From Goleter apudmare HA4340-LM2 (GTDB lineage: Bacteria; Cyanobacteriota; Cyanobacteriia; Cyanobacteriales; Nostocaceae): a stretch of 56,632 bases of DNA. The notes beneath the pieces were generated by a model that searched no databases, was not told the DNA's origin, and saw only the letters and a program-made list of their open reading frames with translations. Location: positions 1 through 56,632 of the forward strand of contig JAHHHF010000111.1 in NCBI GenBank assembly GCA_019359495.1, read 5' to 3'. A program made the translations under genes and the position numbers. Of this stretch, positions 46,801-53,521 are shown one piece after another; within the stretch, counting starts at the first letter, position 1, and every line of letters starts with the position of its first letter.

Positions 46801-47046
46801 CTCGCCAGCAAAATCTTCAACCAGCCAGAACTCACATCGCACACATCCCCCATCGCCAGCCAAATCCTCAATCAAATCCACCAACATAACTTTTATTGTG
46901 GCGTACCCCTAGCCATAGAAACCCCAGGACTAATGACAGGACTAGCAGGTATCGGCTACGGATGCTTGCGCCTAGCCTATCCTGACAAAATCCCCTCCAT
47001 CCTCCTTCTAGAACCCCCTCATCCCAATTCAAAATTCAAAATTTAA
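43870..47046 (+). CDS. Class II lanthipeptide synthetase (LanM)
   Basis: 1058 residues with both halves of a LanM. The N-terminal kinase-like dehydratase domain (DUF4135) carries K281 (VYKPRSL), the D356-x-H358-x-x-N361 loop (TDFHFENL) and a metal-binding Asp in LIDLESLF; these phosphorylate and eliminate Ser/Thr of a precursor peptide. The C-terminal LanC cyclase (about 690-1050) has the zinc ligands C921 (WCHGAPG), C966 and H967 (LCHGDLG) and the GLMTGLAGIGYG repeat. All catalytic residues seen are intact. No precursor peptide, leader protease or LanT exporter is visible nearby. ATG 43870 is preferred to TTG 43858. Placement behind a Zur-type operator suggests production under zinc shortage. 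Confidence 0.93.
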   Translation: MKQFNCEDAAWYRAASLMERIAVMSLEAPSNKDLGRQRLQRWRMESPFTNKALFAERLVMDGLNPDNFCYLLGQTAPQIPQAWLGKFIAAFNNFEVKEITELLSFVHPNLGLLNAIAPCIHQGMMQLRAEIDNLQNIPICISNINSILLQGLPEQLLFMLHPTLVLELNVARLQGLLTGDTAEARFSSFLEGLQTAQVRLTLWQEYPVLARLIIEEIQRWVTTSLEFLQRLGDDWEEICRQFQPDNPGKLIKIQRGAGDSHRGGRSVFILKFASGWQLVYKPRSLAVDGHFQELLLWLNQQGTHPPFKTLQILNRGDYGWMEFVKAQECTVAEEVERFYQRQGGYLALLYVLSATDFHFENLIAVGEHPMLIDLESLFHPRSHEATTTVAATLDREMIADSVLRVGLLPQLVWGNTQAAGIDLSGLGGAAGQITPERVPQLEKTGTDTMRIVRRQVVLAGSENRPTLNDKEVNVQAYTQAITQGFTDVYRTLLQHRQELLSILAKFANDAVRVVLRPSRSYALLLRESYHPNVLRDALERDRLFDKLWIDVQNRPLLSQVIRAEHQALWQGDIPLFTTHPHSRDLWSRDTGLHLPNFFTQSGMELVHHRIQQLSEHDLQRQQWFIQASLSTLGINANTDQHQVKHSPSIPHSQLPTSNSPLTAACIIADRLELLAHRNGELINWMGVTITKDAQWTLAPLGTDFYEGVPGIAFFLAYLGEITQNYHYTRLAQVAIKTLQQQLLRDSDSIKFIGAFSGWGGIIYTYTHLGTLWQNPDLIADAVTLVEKLPPLIAHDEQLDIIAGAAGCIASLLSLYQVFPYDLILDVALECGEHLLNQAQIIDNGIGWISPSCGKQPLTGFAHGAAGFASVLLELAQITGKQELQTAAIKAINYERRHFSPEVGNWLDLRTPAQNQFMTAWCHGAPGIGLGRLRGLKYLNNSEINREIAIAIHTTINQGFGDNQCLCHGDLGNLDLLLLASKIFNQPELTSHTSPIASQILNQIHQHNFYCGVPLAIETPGLMTGLAGIGYGCLRLAYPDKIPSILLLEPPHPNSKFKI

Positions 47047-47247
47047 AATTAACGCAATGTGCGACTTTCCAGTCAAAGTCCCCCTTTTTAAGGCAAGGCT
47101 GTTTCATTCTAAAAAGAAAAATGGTTCAATCAAGACTGAAGTCAAAAATTTAAGTGTGGGGGGTATCGATGACTGGCTGAGAACTAGCATCGCGATCGCA
47201 CACCATTAAAAAGAGAATTAATTATTGAGAAATATTATGATTAATAG

Positions 47248-47406
47248 CAGCTTTTGGCATCCGGTGAAATGAGTGTGACTGAAGTTGCCTATGCCGTCGG
47301 TTATGCAAGTCTGCCCTCATTTAGTAAAGCCTTTCGACGCAAATTTGGAGACAGCCCGATCGCCTATCTGCCTAAACGCAACCTTAAAAAAGTCCGTTTG
47401 GGATAA
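47248..47406 (+). pseudogene. AraC-family regulator, C-terminal remnant
   Basis: The frame reads QLLASGEMSVTEVAYAVGYA, SLPSFSKAFRRKFGDSPIAY, then LPKRNLKKVRLG and stop. This is the second helix-turn-helix of an AraC/PchR-type regulator. It starts right after an in-frame stop and has no N-terminal part. In Nostocales such regulators are commonly next to TonB-dependent siderophore receptors, one of which lies 6 kb away at 53522. Confidence 0.8.
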
Positions 47407-47489
47407 TAAAAAGTTTGGATGGGATAAGACAACCAAGGCGCGATCTCTTTACTACAAGTCCAGGGCTTACGTTGAATTGAATACTCGCG

Positions 47490-47618
47490 CGATCGCAGGT
47501 TGAAGCTTTGTCTTCGGAACAGTTAGAAAACCTGGGCGAGGCGTTGCTAGATTTCACTAGTTTGGATGATTTGCAGGCTTGGTTGGCAAAACAGAGTGGG
47601 CAGGCGACTGGTTTGTGA
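47490..47618 (+). pseudogene. DUF4351 C-terminal remnant (Rpn-type nuclease tail), copy 1
   Basis: RSQVEALSSEQLENLGEALL followed by DFTSLDDLQAWLAKQ and a stop is the DUF4351 tail seen at the end of Rpn/YhgA-like recombination-promoting nucleases. The rest of the gene is absent. A second copy lies at 50397-50572. Confidence 0.75.
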
Positions 47619-47620
47619 TT

Positions 47621-47740
47621 GATCGCCCGTTTGCCAAGTGGGAAGCTGGGCATTTACGGAGTGTGTAAGAAGTACATTCGCAACGGCAAAGTGAACGGGT
47701 TTGAGTCAATGATGCTCTTGCAGAGATGTTTTGCGATCGC
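47621..47740 (+). repeat. Direct repeat bounding the cassette array, left copy
   Basis: Begins GATCGCCCGTTTGCCAAGTG and ends with a stretch (AGTGAACGGGTTTGAGTCAA to GATGTTTTGCGATCGC) that is matched at 52346-52440 in the same orientation, with a deletion in the right copy. A diverged copy also precedes the antitoxin gene at 49608. Confidence 0.7.
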
Positions 47741-47744
47741 GCTT

Positions 47745-48607
47745 GGTCGGCTGAATTTGGGGCAGACACAATGCCGAGTCAGTGCTGGGCGGGCAAATGC
47801 TAAACTAAGCACAGTCGTATTAGAGCTTGTTCAACCATGGTTCGACTCGATGCTACTCCCCCGACAACCTCACCCCCTGAGACTCTAGAACCAGAGTTGG
47901 ACTATCCTGACGACTATACTCCACCTCCCACGAATCTCTACAGCGATGAACCCCCCTTGGAAACCGACCTACACCGCGAACAAATTGACCTGCTGATTCG
48001 CTTGCTCAAATACTGGTGGCGCGATCGCAATGATTTCTACATCTCTGGCAACCTCACCGTCTACTACAGCGCCGAGCAGACGAAAAAGCGAGATTTCCGC
48101 GGACCAGATGTGTTTGTGGTGATGGATGCCCAGAAGCGCGATCGCCGGAGTTGGACAATTTGGGAAGAGGGTGGCAAGTATCCCCATGTCGTGATTGAAC
48201 TCCTATCCAGTTCCACACAACAGGTCGATCGCACGACGAAGAAAGACCTGTATCAGAACGTGTGGCGGTTGCCGGAGTATTATTGGTTTCATCCAGAGAC
48301 GCTGGAGTTTGCGGGGTTTCGGTTGAGCAATGGAGTGTATGGCGCGATCGCCCCAAATGAGAGTGGCAGACTGCCCAGTGAGCAGATGGGTTTAGAGCTA
48401 GGCATCCATGAGCGGCAGTTGCGCTGGTTTACAACCGATGGAGCATTGATTCCCCTGCCCGAAGAGCAAGAGCGGTTAGCGAAGCAGCAAGCAGAGAAGC
48501 GGGAGCAACAAGAGCGACGGGAGAAAGAACAAGAACGACAGGCAAAGGAACGATTGGAGGCATACCTAAGATCGCAGGGTATTGACCCCAATCAGCTACC
48601 AGAGTAG
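47745..48607 (+). repeat. Uma2 tandem duplication, unit 1
   Basis: This unit and 48650-49449 repeat with a period of 905 bases. They are identical from 47745 to 48225 (about 480 bases, including 92 bases upstream of the start codon). Scattered synonymous changes and a 63-base difference follow near the 3' end. Confidence 0.9.
47837..48607 (+). CDS. Uma2-family nuclease-like protein, tandem copy 1
   Basis: 256 residues. N-terminal Pro-rich part (TPPTTSPPETLEPELDYPDD), then the Uma2 core: WWRDRNDFYISGNLTVYYS, FRGPDVFVVMDAQKRDRRSW, PHVVIELLSSSTQQVDRTTK (D and E-x-L residues of the PD-(D/E)XK fold) and LPEYYWFHPETLEFAGFRL. The C-terminus is a charged coiled coil (EQERLAKQQAEKREQQERRE) ending in SQGIDPNQLPE. 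This subgroup is longer than the Uma2 protein at 8207 and is common in Nostocales. The next gene is its near-copy. Confidence 0.88.
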   Translation: MVRLDATPPTTSPPETLEPELDYPDDYTPPPTNLYSDEPPLETDLHREQIDLLIRLLKYWWRDRNDFYISGNLTVYYSAEQTKKRDFRGPDVFVVMDAQKRDRRSWTIWEEGGKYPHVVIELLSSSTQQVDRTTKKDLYQNVWRLPEYYWFHPETLEFAGFRLSNGVYGAIAPNESGRLPSEQMGLELGIHERQLRWFTTDGALIPLPEEQERLAKQQAEKREQQERREKEQERQAKERLEAYLRSQGIDPNQLPE

Positions 48608-48741
48608 GCGACAGCGCGATCGCTTCGATGCCAGAGTGCGATCGCGATCGGTCGGCTGAATTTGGGGCAGACACAATGCCGAGTCAGTGCTGGGCGGGCA
48701 AATGCTAAACTAAGCACAGTCGTATTAGAGCTTGTTCAACC

Positions 48742-49449
48742 ATGGTTCGACTCGATGCTACTCCCCCGACAACCTCACCCCCTGAGACTCTAGAACCAGA
48801 GTTGGACTATCCTGACGACTATACTCCACCTCCCACGAATCTCTACAGCGATGAACCCCCCTTGGAAACCGACCTACACCGCGAACAAATTGACCTGCTG
48901 ATTCGCTTGCTCAAATACTGGTGGCGCGATCGCAATGATTTCTACATCTCTGGCAACCTCACCGTCTACTACAGCGCCGAGCAGACGAAAAAGCGAGATT
49001 TCCGCGGACCAGATGTGTTTGTGGTGATGGATGCCCAGAAGCGCGATCGCCGGAGTTGGACAATTTGGGAAGAGGGTGGCAAGTATCCCCATGTCGTGAT
49101 TGAACTCCTATCCAGTTCCACACAACAGGTTGATCGCACGACGAAGAAAGACTTGTATCAGAACGTGTGGCGGTTGCCAGAGTACTACTGGTTCCATCCA
49201 GAGACGCTGGAGTTTGCGGGGTTTCGATTGAGCAATGGAGTGTATGGCGCGATCGCCCCAAATGAGAGTGGCAGATTACCCAGTGAGCAGATGGGTTTAG
49301 AGCTAGGTATCCATGAGCGGCAACTGCGCTGGTTTACAACCGATGGAGCATTGATTCCCTTGCCCGAAGAGCAGGAACGACAGGCAAAGGAACGGTTGGA
49401 AGCATACCTAAGATCGCAGGGTATTGACCCCAATCAGCTACCAGAGTAA
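48742..49449 (+). CDS. Uma2-family nuclease-like protein, tandem copy 2
   Basis: 235 residues, identical to copy 1 except for a 21-residue deletion in the C-terminal coiled coil, between two EQER repeats (residues LAKQQAEKREQQERREKEQE-R of copy 1 are missing). The upstream region is duplicated too, so both copies should have the same promoter. The in-frame deletion is what slippage or recombination between short GAACGACAGGC-type repeats would give. Confidence 0.88.
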   Translation: MVRLDATPPTTSPPETLEPELDYPDDYTPPPTNLYSDEPPLETDLHREQIDLLIRLLKYWWRDRNDFYISGNLTVYYSAEQTKKRDFRGPDVFVVMDAQKRDRRSWTIWEEGGKYPHVVIELLSSSTQQVDRTTKKDLYQNVWRLPEYYWFHPETLEFAGFRLSNGVYGAIAPNESGRLPSEQMGLELGIHERQLRWFTTDGALIPLPEEQERQAKERLEAYLRSQGIDPNQLPE

Positions 49450-49607
49450 GCGATGCCAGAGTGCGATTGATCGCCTGTTTGCCAAGGGGGAATCTGGGCG
49501 TTCACAGAGTGTGTGCGAAGTACAATCGTGGCGGCAAGGCGAATAGTTCTATAATGCAATTGTTGATCTTGCTCATCGGCTCAAATTGATCACTGGAGAA
49601 TAGACCT

Positions 49608-49916
49608 ATGAGTCCTAAAGAAGAGTTGATTCAAGGGATTGAACATTTGCCTGATGCAGTCATTAAAGCACTTTTGGAACTGCTCAAAACATTGCAGTTT
49701 CAGCAGTCGAAGACTGGGCTTCCTGTTGAACAAAAGACTGTTCTAGAACGCATGGGGGGAGAACCCCAACATATGCTTTCTGCTGGTAATTTGTCTGATC
49801 GCGATCGTCGTACCTGGCAATTATGCGGTCGCTTTGCTGTTGCTGAAAATCTGAATTCAGCAGCCCACACAAATTATGCTGAAGACGTTGACGATGTTCT
49901 TTATCAAGGGCTTTGA
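49608..49916 (+). CDS. Putative antitoxin of a PIN toxin module, copy 1
   Basis: 102 residues: helical N-terminus (KEELIQGIEHLPDAVIKALL, ELLKTLQFQQ) and an acidic C-terminus, no enzymatic motif. Position decides the call: it lies directly before a PIN-domain gene, with its stop TGA sharing the A of the next ATG. GGAG nine bases upstream of the ATG. The N-terminal LPxxxxxxLLELLKTL pattern resembles short DUF2281-like antitoxins. It is exactly duplicated at 51421-51729. Confidence 0.75.
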   Translation: MSPKEELIQGIEHLPDAVIKALLELLKTLQFQQSKTGLPVEQKTVLERMGGEPQHMLSAGNLSDRDRRTWQLCGRFAVAENLNSAAHTNYAEDVDDVLYQGL

Positions 49917-50320
49917 TGGTTCAGGTTTTGGTGGATACCTCTGCATTAGTTGCGTTTTTTGTTGAGTCAGAAAAGCATCATCTTGCAATCAAAAACTACT
50001 TTCTGGGACACCCAACGATTGAATGGGTAATTTTGTCAACGGTGTTCGACGAAACCGCAACTTGGTTGAGACTTAAAGTTTCGATTGCGACTTCGATTGA
50101 GATTGGTTCTGTGTTGCGGCAGGAGCATCGCTACATTGCTTTGTCGGCGGAAGATGATCAGGCGACCTGGGAAGCTTTTTGTCGCTATGGTGATAAGGCT
50201 TGGAGCTATACGGATTGCTCACTGTTAGTGATGGCTCAACGGTTGGGCATTTCAGATATTGTTTCGTTTGATCAGCATATTCGGCGGATGGCTGGGTTAG
50301 GCGTTGTTTGCGTTCCTTAA
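49916..50320 (+). CDS. PIN-domain toxin (VapC type), copy 1
   Basis: 134 residues with the four acidic PIN residues: D in VLVDTSALVAFF, E in FDETATWLRL, D in SYTDCSLLVMA and D in VSFDQHIRRM. PIN toxins are Mg2+-dependent ribonucleases that cut tRNA or rRNA when freed from the antitoxin. It overlaps the antitoxin stop by one base. It is duplicated at 51729-52133, differing by one residue (RRMAG here, RQMAG there). Confidence 0.9.
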   Translation: MVQVLVDTSALVAFFVESEKHHLAIKNYFLGHPTIEWVILSTVFDETATWLRLKVSIATSIEIGSVLRQEHRYIALSAEDDQATWEAFCRYGDKAWSYTDCSLLVMAQRLGISDIVSFDQHIRRMAGLGVVCVP

Positions 50321-50396
50321 TGATTGATCGCTCGATAACCTGCGATCACACGTTTCGAGATGAGAGTCTACGATCGATAACTGACGATCGCTGATT

Positions 50397-50572
50397 TTGC
50401 GGCTATTGAACCGACGAGTTGGGGAATTGCCTGAGGCGACACGATCGCAGGTTGAAGCTCTGTCGTTGGAACAGTTAGAAGATCTGGGCGTAGACGCGAA
50501 GCGGCTTCTCGTAGAGTGGCGTTGCTAGATTTTACGAGTTTGGATGATTTACAGGCTTGGTTGGCAAAATAG
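50397..50572 (+). pseudogene. DUF4351 remnant, copy 2, broken by a short palindromic insert
   Basis: The frame reads LRLLNRRVGELPEATRSQVE and ALSLEQLEDLG, then meets a 28-base insert (50491-50518) that shifts it into a stop. After the insert the expected DUF4351 tail (LLDFTSLDDLQAWLAK) continues in the other frame to TAG 50570-50572. It is longer at its 5' end than copy 1, giving more of the heptad helix. Confidence 0.7.
50491..50518. mobile_element. Short palindromic insertion sequence
   Basis: TAGACGCGAAGCGGCTTCTC followed by GTAGAGTG replaces two bases of copy 1 (CTGGGCG|AG|GCGTTGC). It contains the inverted repeat GAAGCgGCTTC. This TAGACGCG-AAGCGGCTTC motif is a widespread small dispersed palindrome in Nostoc genomes. 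Seen against copy 1 it is a clean insertion. Confidence 0.65.
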
Positions 50573-50657
50573 GGTGGCAGGTGACTCGTCAGATTAGTTT
50601 GCGATCAATCGCTTTGACAGGGAATACAATGAAAGCATTGCTTTGAAGAGGGGCATT

Positions 50658-50885
50658 ATGCAAGTAAACTTAACAGAGTCATCTCAAGATCTGGTTCAAC
50701 TGGTGGAAGCTGCTTTACACGGAGAAGAGATTGTTATTCTTAAAGACGATAAGCCTGTTGTAAAATTGATTTTGATAGAGCCAGCCCAACGTCGTCCTGC
50801 TAAGGCTGGTAGTGCTAAAGGTTTGGTTTGGGTATCGGATGATTTTGATGAACCATTGGAAGACTTTAAAGAATACATGGAATGA
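50658..50885 (+). CDS. Phd/YefM-type antitoxin
   Basis: 75 residues starting MQVNLTESSQDLVQLVEAAL, with GEEIVILKDDKPVVKLI, the classic Phd/YefM DNA-binding N-domain, and an acidic toxin-binding tail (DDFDEPLEDFKEYME). AGAGGGG lies upstream of ATG 50658; the TTG at 50643 is less likely. It overlaps the toxin gene by four bases (ATGA). It presumably represses its own operon. Confidence 0.88.
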   Translation: MQVNLTESSQDLVQLVEAALHGEEIVILKDDKPVVKLILIEPAQRRPAKAGSAKGLVWVSDDFDEPLEDFKEYME

Positions 50886-51268
50886 AGCTCCTATTGGACA
50901 CGCACACGTTTATTTGGTTTGTTACGGATAGTCCGCAACTCAGTTCTTCAGCAAAGGTGCTCATTGAAGATGAGCTGAATGAAAAGTTTCTGAGTCTTGT
51001 TAGTATTTGGGAAATGGCAGTGAAATGTAGCATTGGCAAGCTGAGATTTGATTTGCCGTTTCAGTCATTCATAGAGCAGCAATTAGTGCAAAATAATCTG
51101 GACTTGATGAAAATTGAAGTTCCGCATGTTTCAGTTGTGGCAACGTTACCCTTATATCACCGAGACCCGTTTGACCGTTTGCTGATTGCTCAGGCGATCG
51201 CAGAACAGATACCGATTGTAGGAGTGGATCAGATATTTGATTCATATGATGTTGAGCGGCTATGGTAG
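50882..51268 (+). CDS. PIN-domain toxin (VapC, Sll0205-like subgroup)
   Basis: 128 residues with PIN acidic residues in KLLLDTHTFIWF, SIWEMAVKCSIG, HRDPFDRLLIAQA and VGVDQIFDSY. The THTFIW and HRDPFDRL motifs mark the PIN subgroup usually paired with Phd-type antitoxins. It is clearly different from the duplicated PIN copies that flank it. Confidence 0.92.
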   Translation: MKLLLDTHTFIWFVTDSPQLSSSAKVLIEDELNEKFLSLVSIWEMAVKCSIGKLRFDLPFQSFIEQQLVQNNLDLMKIEVPHVSVVATLPLYHRDPFDRLLIAQAIAEQIPIVGVDQIFDSYDVERLW

Positions 51269-51420
51269 TGAAGGGAACTGGTGAAAGCAATCGCGAAGCG
51301 TCTGTAGAGGGCGTTCACGGGGTGTGTACGAAGCGCGATCGCGGCAGCAAGGCGAATCGTTCTATAATGCAGTTGTTAACCTTGCTCATCTGCTCAAATT
51401 GATCACTGGAGAATAGACCT

Positions 51421-51729
51421 ATGAGTCCTAAAGAAGAGTTGATTCAAGGGATTGAACATTTGCCTGATGCAGTCATTAAAGCACTTTTGGAACTGCTCAA
51501 AACATTGCAGTTTCAGCAGTCGAAGACTGGGCTTCCTGTTGAACAAAAGACTGTTCTAGAACGCATGGGGGGAGAACCCCAACATATGCTTTCTGCTGGT
51601 AATTTGTCTGATCGCGATCGTCGTACCTGGCAATTATGCGGTCGCTTTGCTGTTGCTGAAAATCTGAATTCAGCAGCCCACACAAATTATGCTGAAGACG
51701 TTGACGATGTTCTTTATCAAGGGCTTTGA
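51421..51729 (+). CDS. Putative antitoxin of a PIN toxin module, copy 2
   Basis: Identical in protein and nucleotide sequence to 49608-49916, offset 1813 bases. The upstream leader beyond about 35 bases has diverged (for example TTCTATAATGCAGTTGTTAA against TTCTATAATGCAATTGTTGA), so the copy is either recent and recombined or kept identical by gene conversion. Confidence 0.75.
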   Translation: MSPKEELIQGIEHLPDAVIKALLELLKTLQFQQSKTGLPVEQKTVLERMGGEPQHMLSAGNLSDRDRRTWQLCGRFAVAENLNSAAHTNYAEDVDDVLYQGL

Positions 51730-52133
51730 TGGTTCAGGTTTTGGTGGATACCTCTGCATTAGTTGCGTTTTTTGTTGAGTCAGAAAAGCATCATCTTGCA
51801 ATCAAAAACTACTTTCTGGGACACCCAACGATTGAATGGGTAATTTTGTCAACGGTGTTCGACGAAACCGCAACTTGGTTGAGACTTAAAGTTTCGATTG
51901 CGACTTCGATTGAGATTGGTTCTGTGTTGCGGCAGGAGCATCGCTACATTGCTTTGTCGGCGGAAGATGATCAGGCGACCTGGGAAGCTTTTTGTCGCTA
52001 TGGTGATAAGGCTTGGAGCTATACGGATTGCTCACTGTTGGTGATGGCTCAACGGTTGGGCATTTCAGATATTGTTTCGTTTGATCAGCATATTCGGCAG
52101 ATGGCTGGGTTAGGCGTTGTTTGCGTTCCCTAA
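51729..52133 (+). CDS. PIN-domain toxin (VapC type), copy 2
   Basis: 134 residues, the same as 49916-50320 except RQMAG for RRMAG and one synonymous change nearby (CTGTTG for CTGTTA). Acidic PIN residues are intact. All differences lie in the last 90 bases, so the identity tract ends near the 3' end of the gene. Confidence 0.9.
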   Translation: MVQVLVDTSALVAFFVESEKHHLAIKNYFLGHPTIEWVILSTVFDETATWLRLKVSIATSIEIGSVLRQEHRYIALSAEDDQATWEAFCRYGDKAWSYTDCSLLVMAQRLGISDIVSFDQHIRQMAGLGVVCVP

Positions 52134-52288
52134 TTATCGCTCGATACCCTGCGATCGCACGTTCAAAAACCACGAAACACCAAAGCGCGATCGCACGTTC
52201 GAGATGAGAGTCTACGATCAACAACTGACGATCTCTGATTCTGCGCCAACTGACTCGACGAGTTGGGGATTTACCTCAGACGGTACGA

Positions 52289-52324
52289 TCGCAGGGCATT
52301 GACCCCAATCAGCTACCAGAGTAG
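52289..52324 (+). pseudogene. 3' tail of a third Uma2 copy
   Basis: SQGIDPNQLPE and a stop, followed by AGGCGACA, exactly as at the end of Uma2 copy 1 (48572-48612). The rest of the gene is missing; sequence before it is DUF4351/TA spacer sequence. It marks an old deletion or recombination junction. Confidence 0.75.
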
Positions 52325-52345
52325 GCGACAACTGAAGTGCGATCG

Positions 52346-52440
52346 CTCGCCCGTTTGCTAAGTGGGAAGCTGGACGATCGCGGCGGAAAAGTGAACGGGT
52401 TTGAGTCAATGATTCTCTTGCAAAGATGTTTTGCGATCGC
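52346..52440 (+). repeat. Direct repeat bounding the cassette array, right copy
   Basis: Matches 47621-47740 in the same orientation (CTCGCCCGTTTGCTAAGTGG ... GTGAACGGGTTTGAGTCAAT ... GATGTTTTGCGATCGC) with about 25 bases deleted in the middle. Beyond it the siderophore locus begins. Confidence 0.7.
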
Positions 52441-52529
52441 GATCGCCATCAGCGGATTGATCTTCGGGTCTTTTTTCGGAAGAGTGATGGCAGGATTGGC
52501 AGACGGAGAGGGTGGGTTTGGGTACGAGG

Positions 52530-53507
52530 TTAGGGTGTATCGACAAGATATTTGTAGAGGTCATCAATGACAGCAGCGGCGGCGAATGGATTTTTACCTC
52601 TCCATTTACTGGAGTCTACATAATAAACGTGATTTTGTTGAACAGCGTTCAGCTTTTGCCACAGTGGTTTCTGCTGAATACGGTTGAAATCATGTTCGCC
52701 TGTATCACGAACTTTGTAAGCCATGACAAACATTACATCGCCGTCAACTGAATCTAGTCTTTCTTCAGAAACGGGAATATTTGGTGAATCAATCTTTTGT
52801 GATTCAGGGCGTTGGAGTCCTAAATCGCTAAGGATGGAACCACTAAAGGAGTTTTCACGTGAGAGATGCATTGCTCCACAACAAAAAATAACAACAGAGA
52901 TTGTTTTGTTGCTGTAGCGATCACCTAACGCTATCTTCAGTTGTTCAATGCGTTGATTGTATTGATTCCATACCCTTTCTGCCGCCTCTTCTTTCATCAA
53001 CACTTTAGCCATAAAATTAAAATATTCCTTCCAATAATGCTGAGAAGAAGGATTGCCTTTCCAGTCGTATAGCACTGTAGGAGCGAGGTTAGATAGTTGA
53101 GAATAAATTGACGCGTGATGCATCTGCCAACCCGTGATCAAGTCAGGCTCAAACAATGTAATTCGCTCAACATTAGGTTGTACTGAGTCACCCATATTTT
53201 CAACTATTTTCAGTTTATCTTTTAGATAATCAGGGTAGGGTTGATAGTAGTCGAAAGTACTTCCTATAGGAGTAACGCCCAGCGCAATCGCGTTGCCCAA
53301 AGAAGCCGTATTGAGGGTAATCAAACGCTCAACATGATTAGACACACAGGTTTCACCTAGAGCGTGCTGGATAGTGTGACAATCTTCTCTACTCTGCTTT
53401 GAATCGGAAAGATTCTGACTATTGTTTTGGGAACATGCTACAACTATCCCAACAATAAGGACTCCCAAAAGTAGTAGATAAGTAAAGCGATGTAATAGCC
53501 TTTTCAT
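52530..53507 (-). CDS. Iron-siderophore ABC substrate-binding lipoprotein (FecB-like)
   Basis: 325 residues. Lipoprotein signal with the cleavage cysteine in VVAC (Cys25), followed by the class III periplasmic-binding fold (RLITLNTASLGNAIALGV, FEPDLITGWQ, WKEYFNFMAKVL, GDVMFVMAYKV, VYYVDSSKWRGKNPFAAAAV). It binds Fe-siderophore on the periplasmic side for an inner-membrane transporter not in this window. ATG 53507 follows the TonB receptor stop by 14 bases, so both belong to one operon. GAG seven bases upstream supports the start. Confidence 0.9.
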   Translation of the reverse strand: MKRLLHRFTYLLLLGVLIVGIVVACSQNNSQNLSDSKQSREDCHTIQHALGETCVSNHVERLITLNTASLGNAIALGVTPIGSTFDYYQPYPDYLKDKLKIVENMGDSVQPNVERITLFEPDLITGWQMHHASIYSQLSNLAPTVLYDWKGNPSSQHYWKEYFNFMAKVLMKEEAAERVWNQYNQRIEQLKIALGDRYSNKTISVVIFCCGAMHLSRENSFSGSILSDLGLQRPESQKIDSPNIPVSEERLDSVDGDVMFVMAYKVRDTGEHDFNRIQQKPLWQKLNAVQQNHVYYVDSSKWRGKNPFAAAAVIDDLYKYLVDTP

Positions 53508-53521
53508 CAGAATCTCGCTTT

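Noticed and set aside
47057-47209. 50-codon ORF directly after LanM as its precursor peptide
   Set aside because: Only one Cys, at position 2, no leader cleavage motif, no Ser/Thr/Cys-rich core, and its C-terminus runs through a HIP1 octamer. Not precursor-like.
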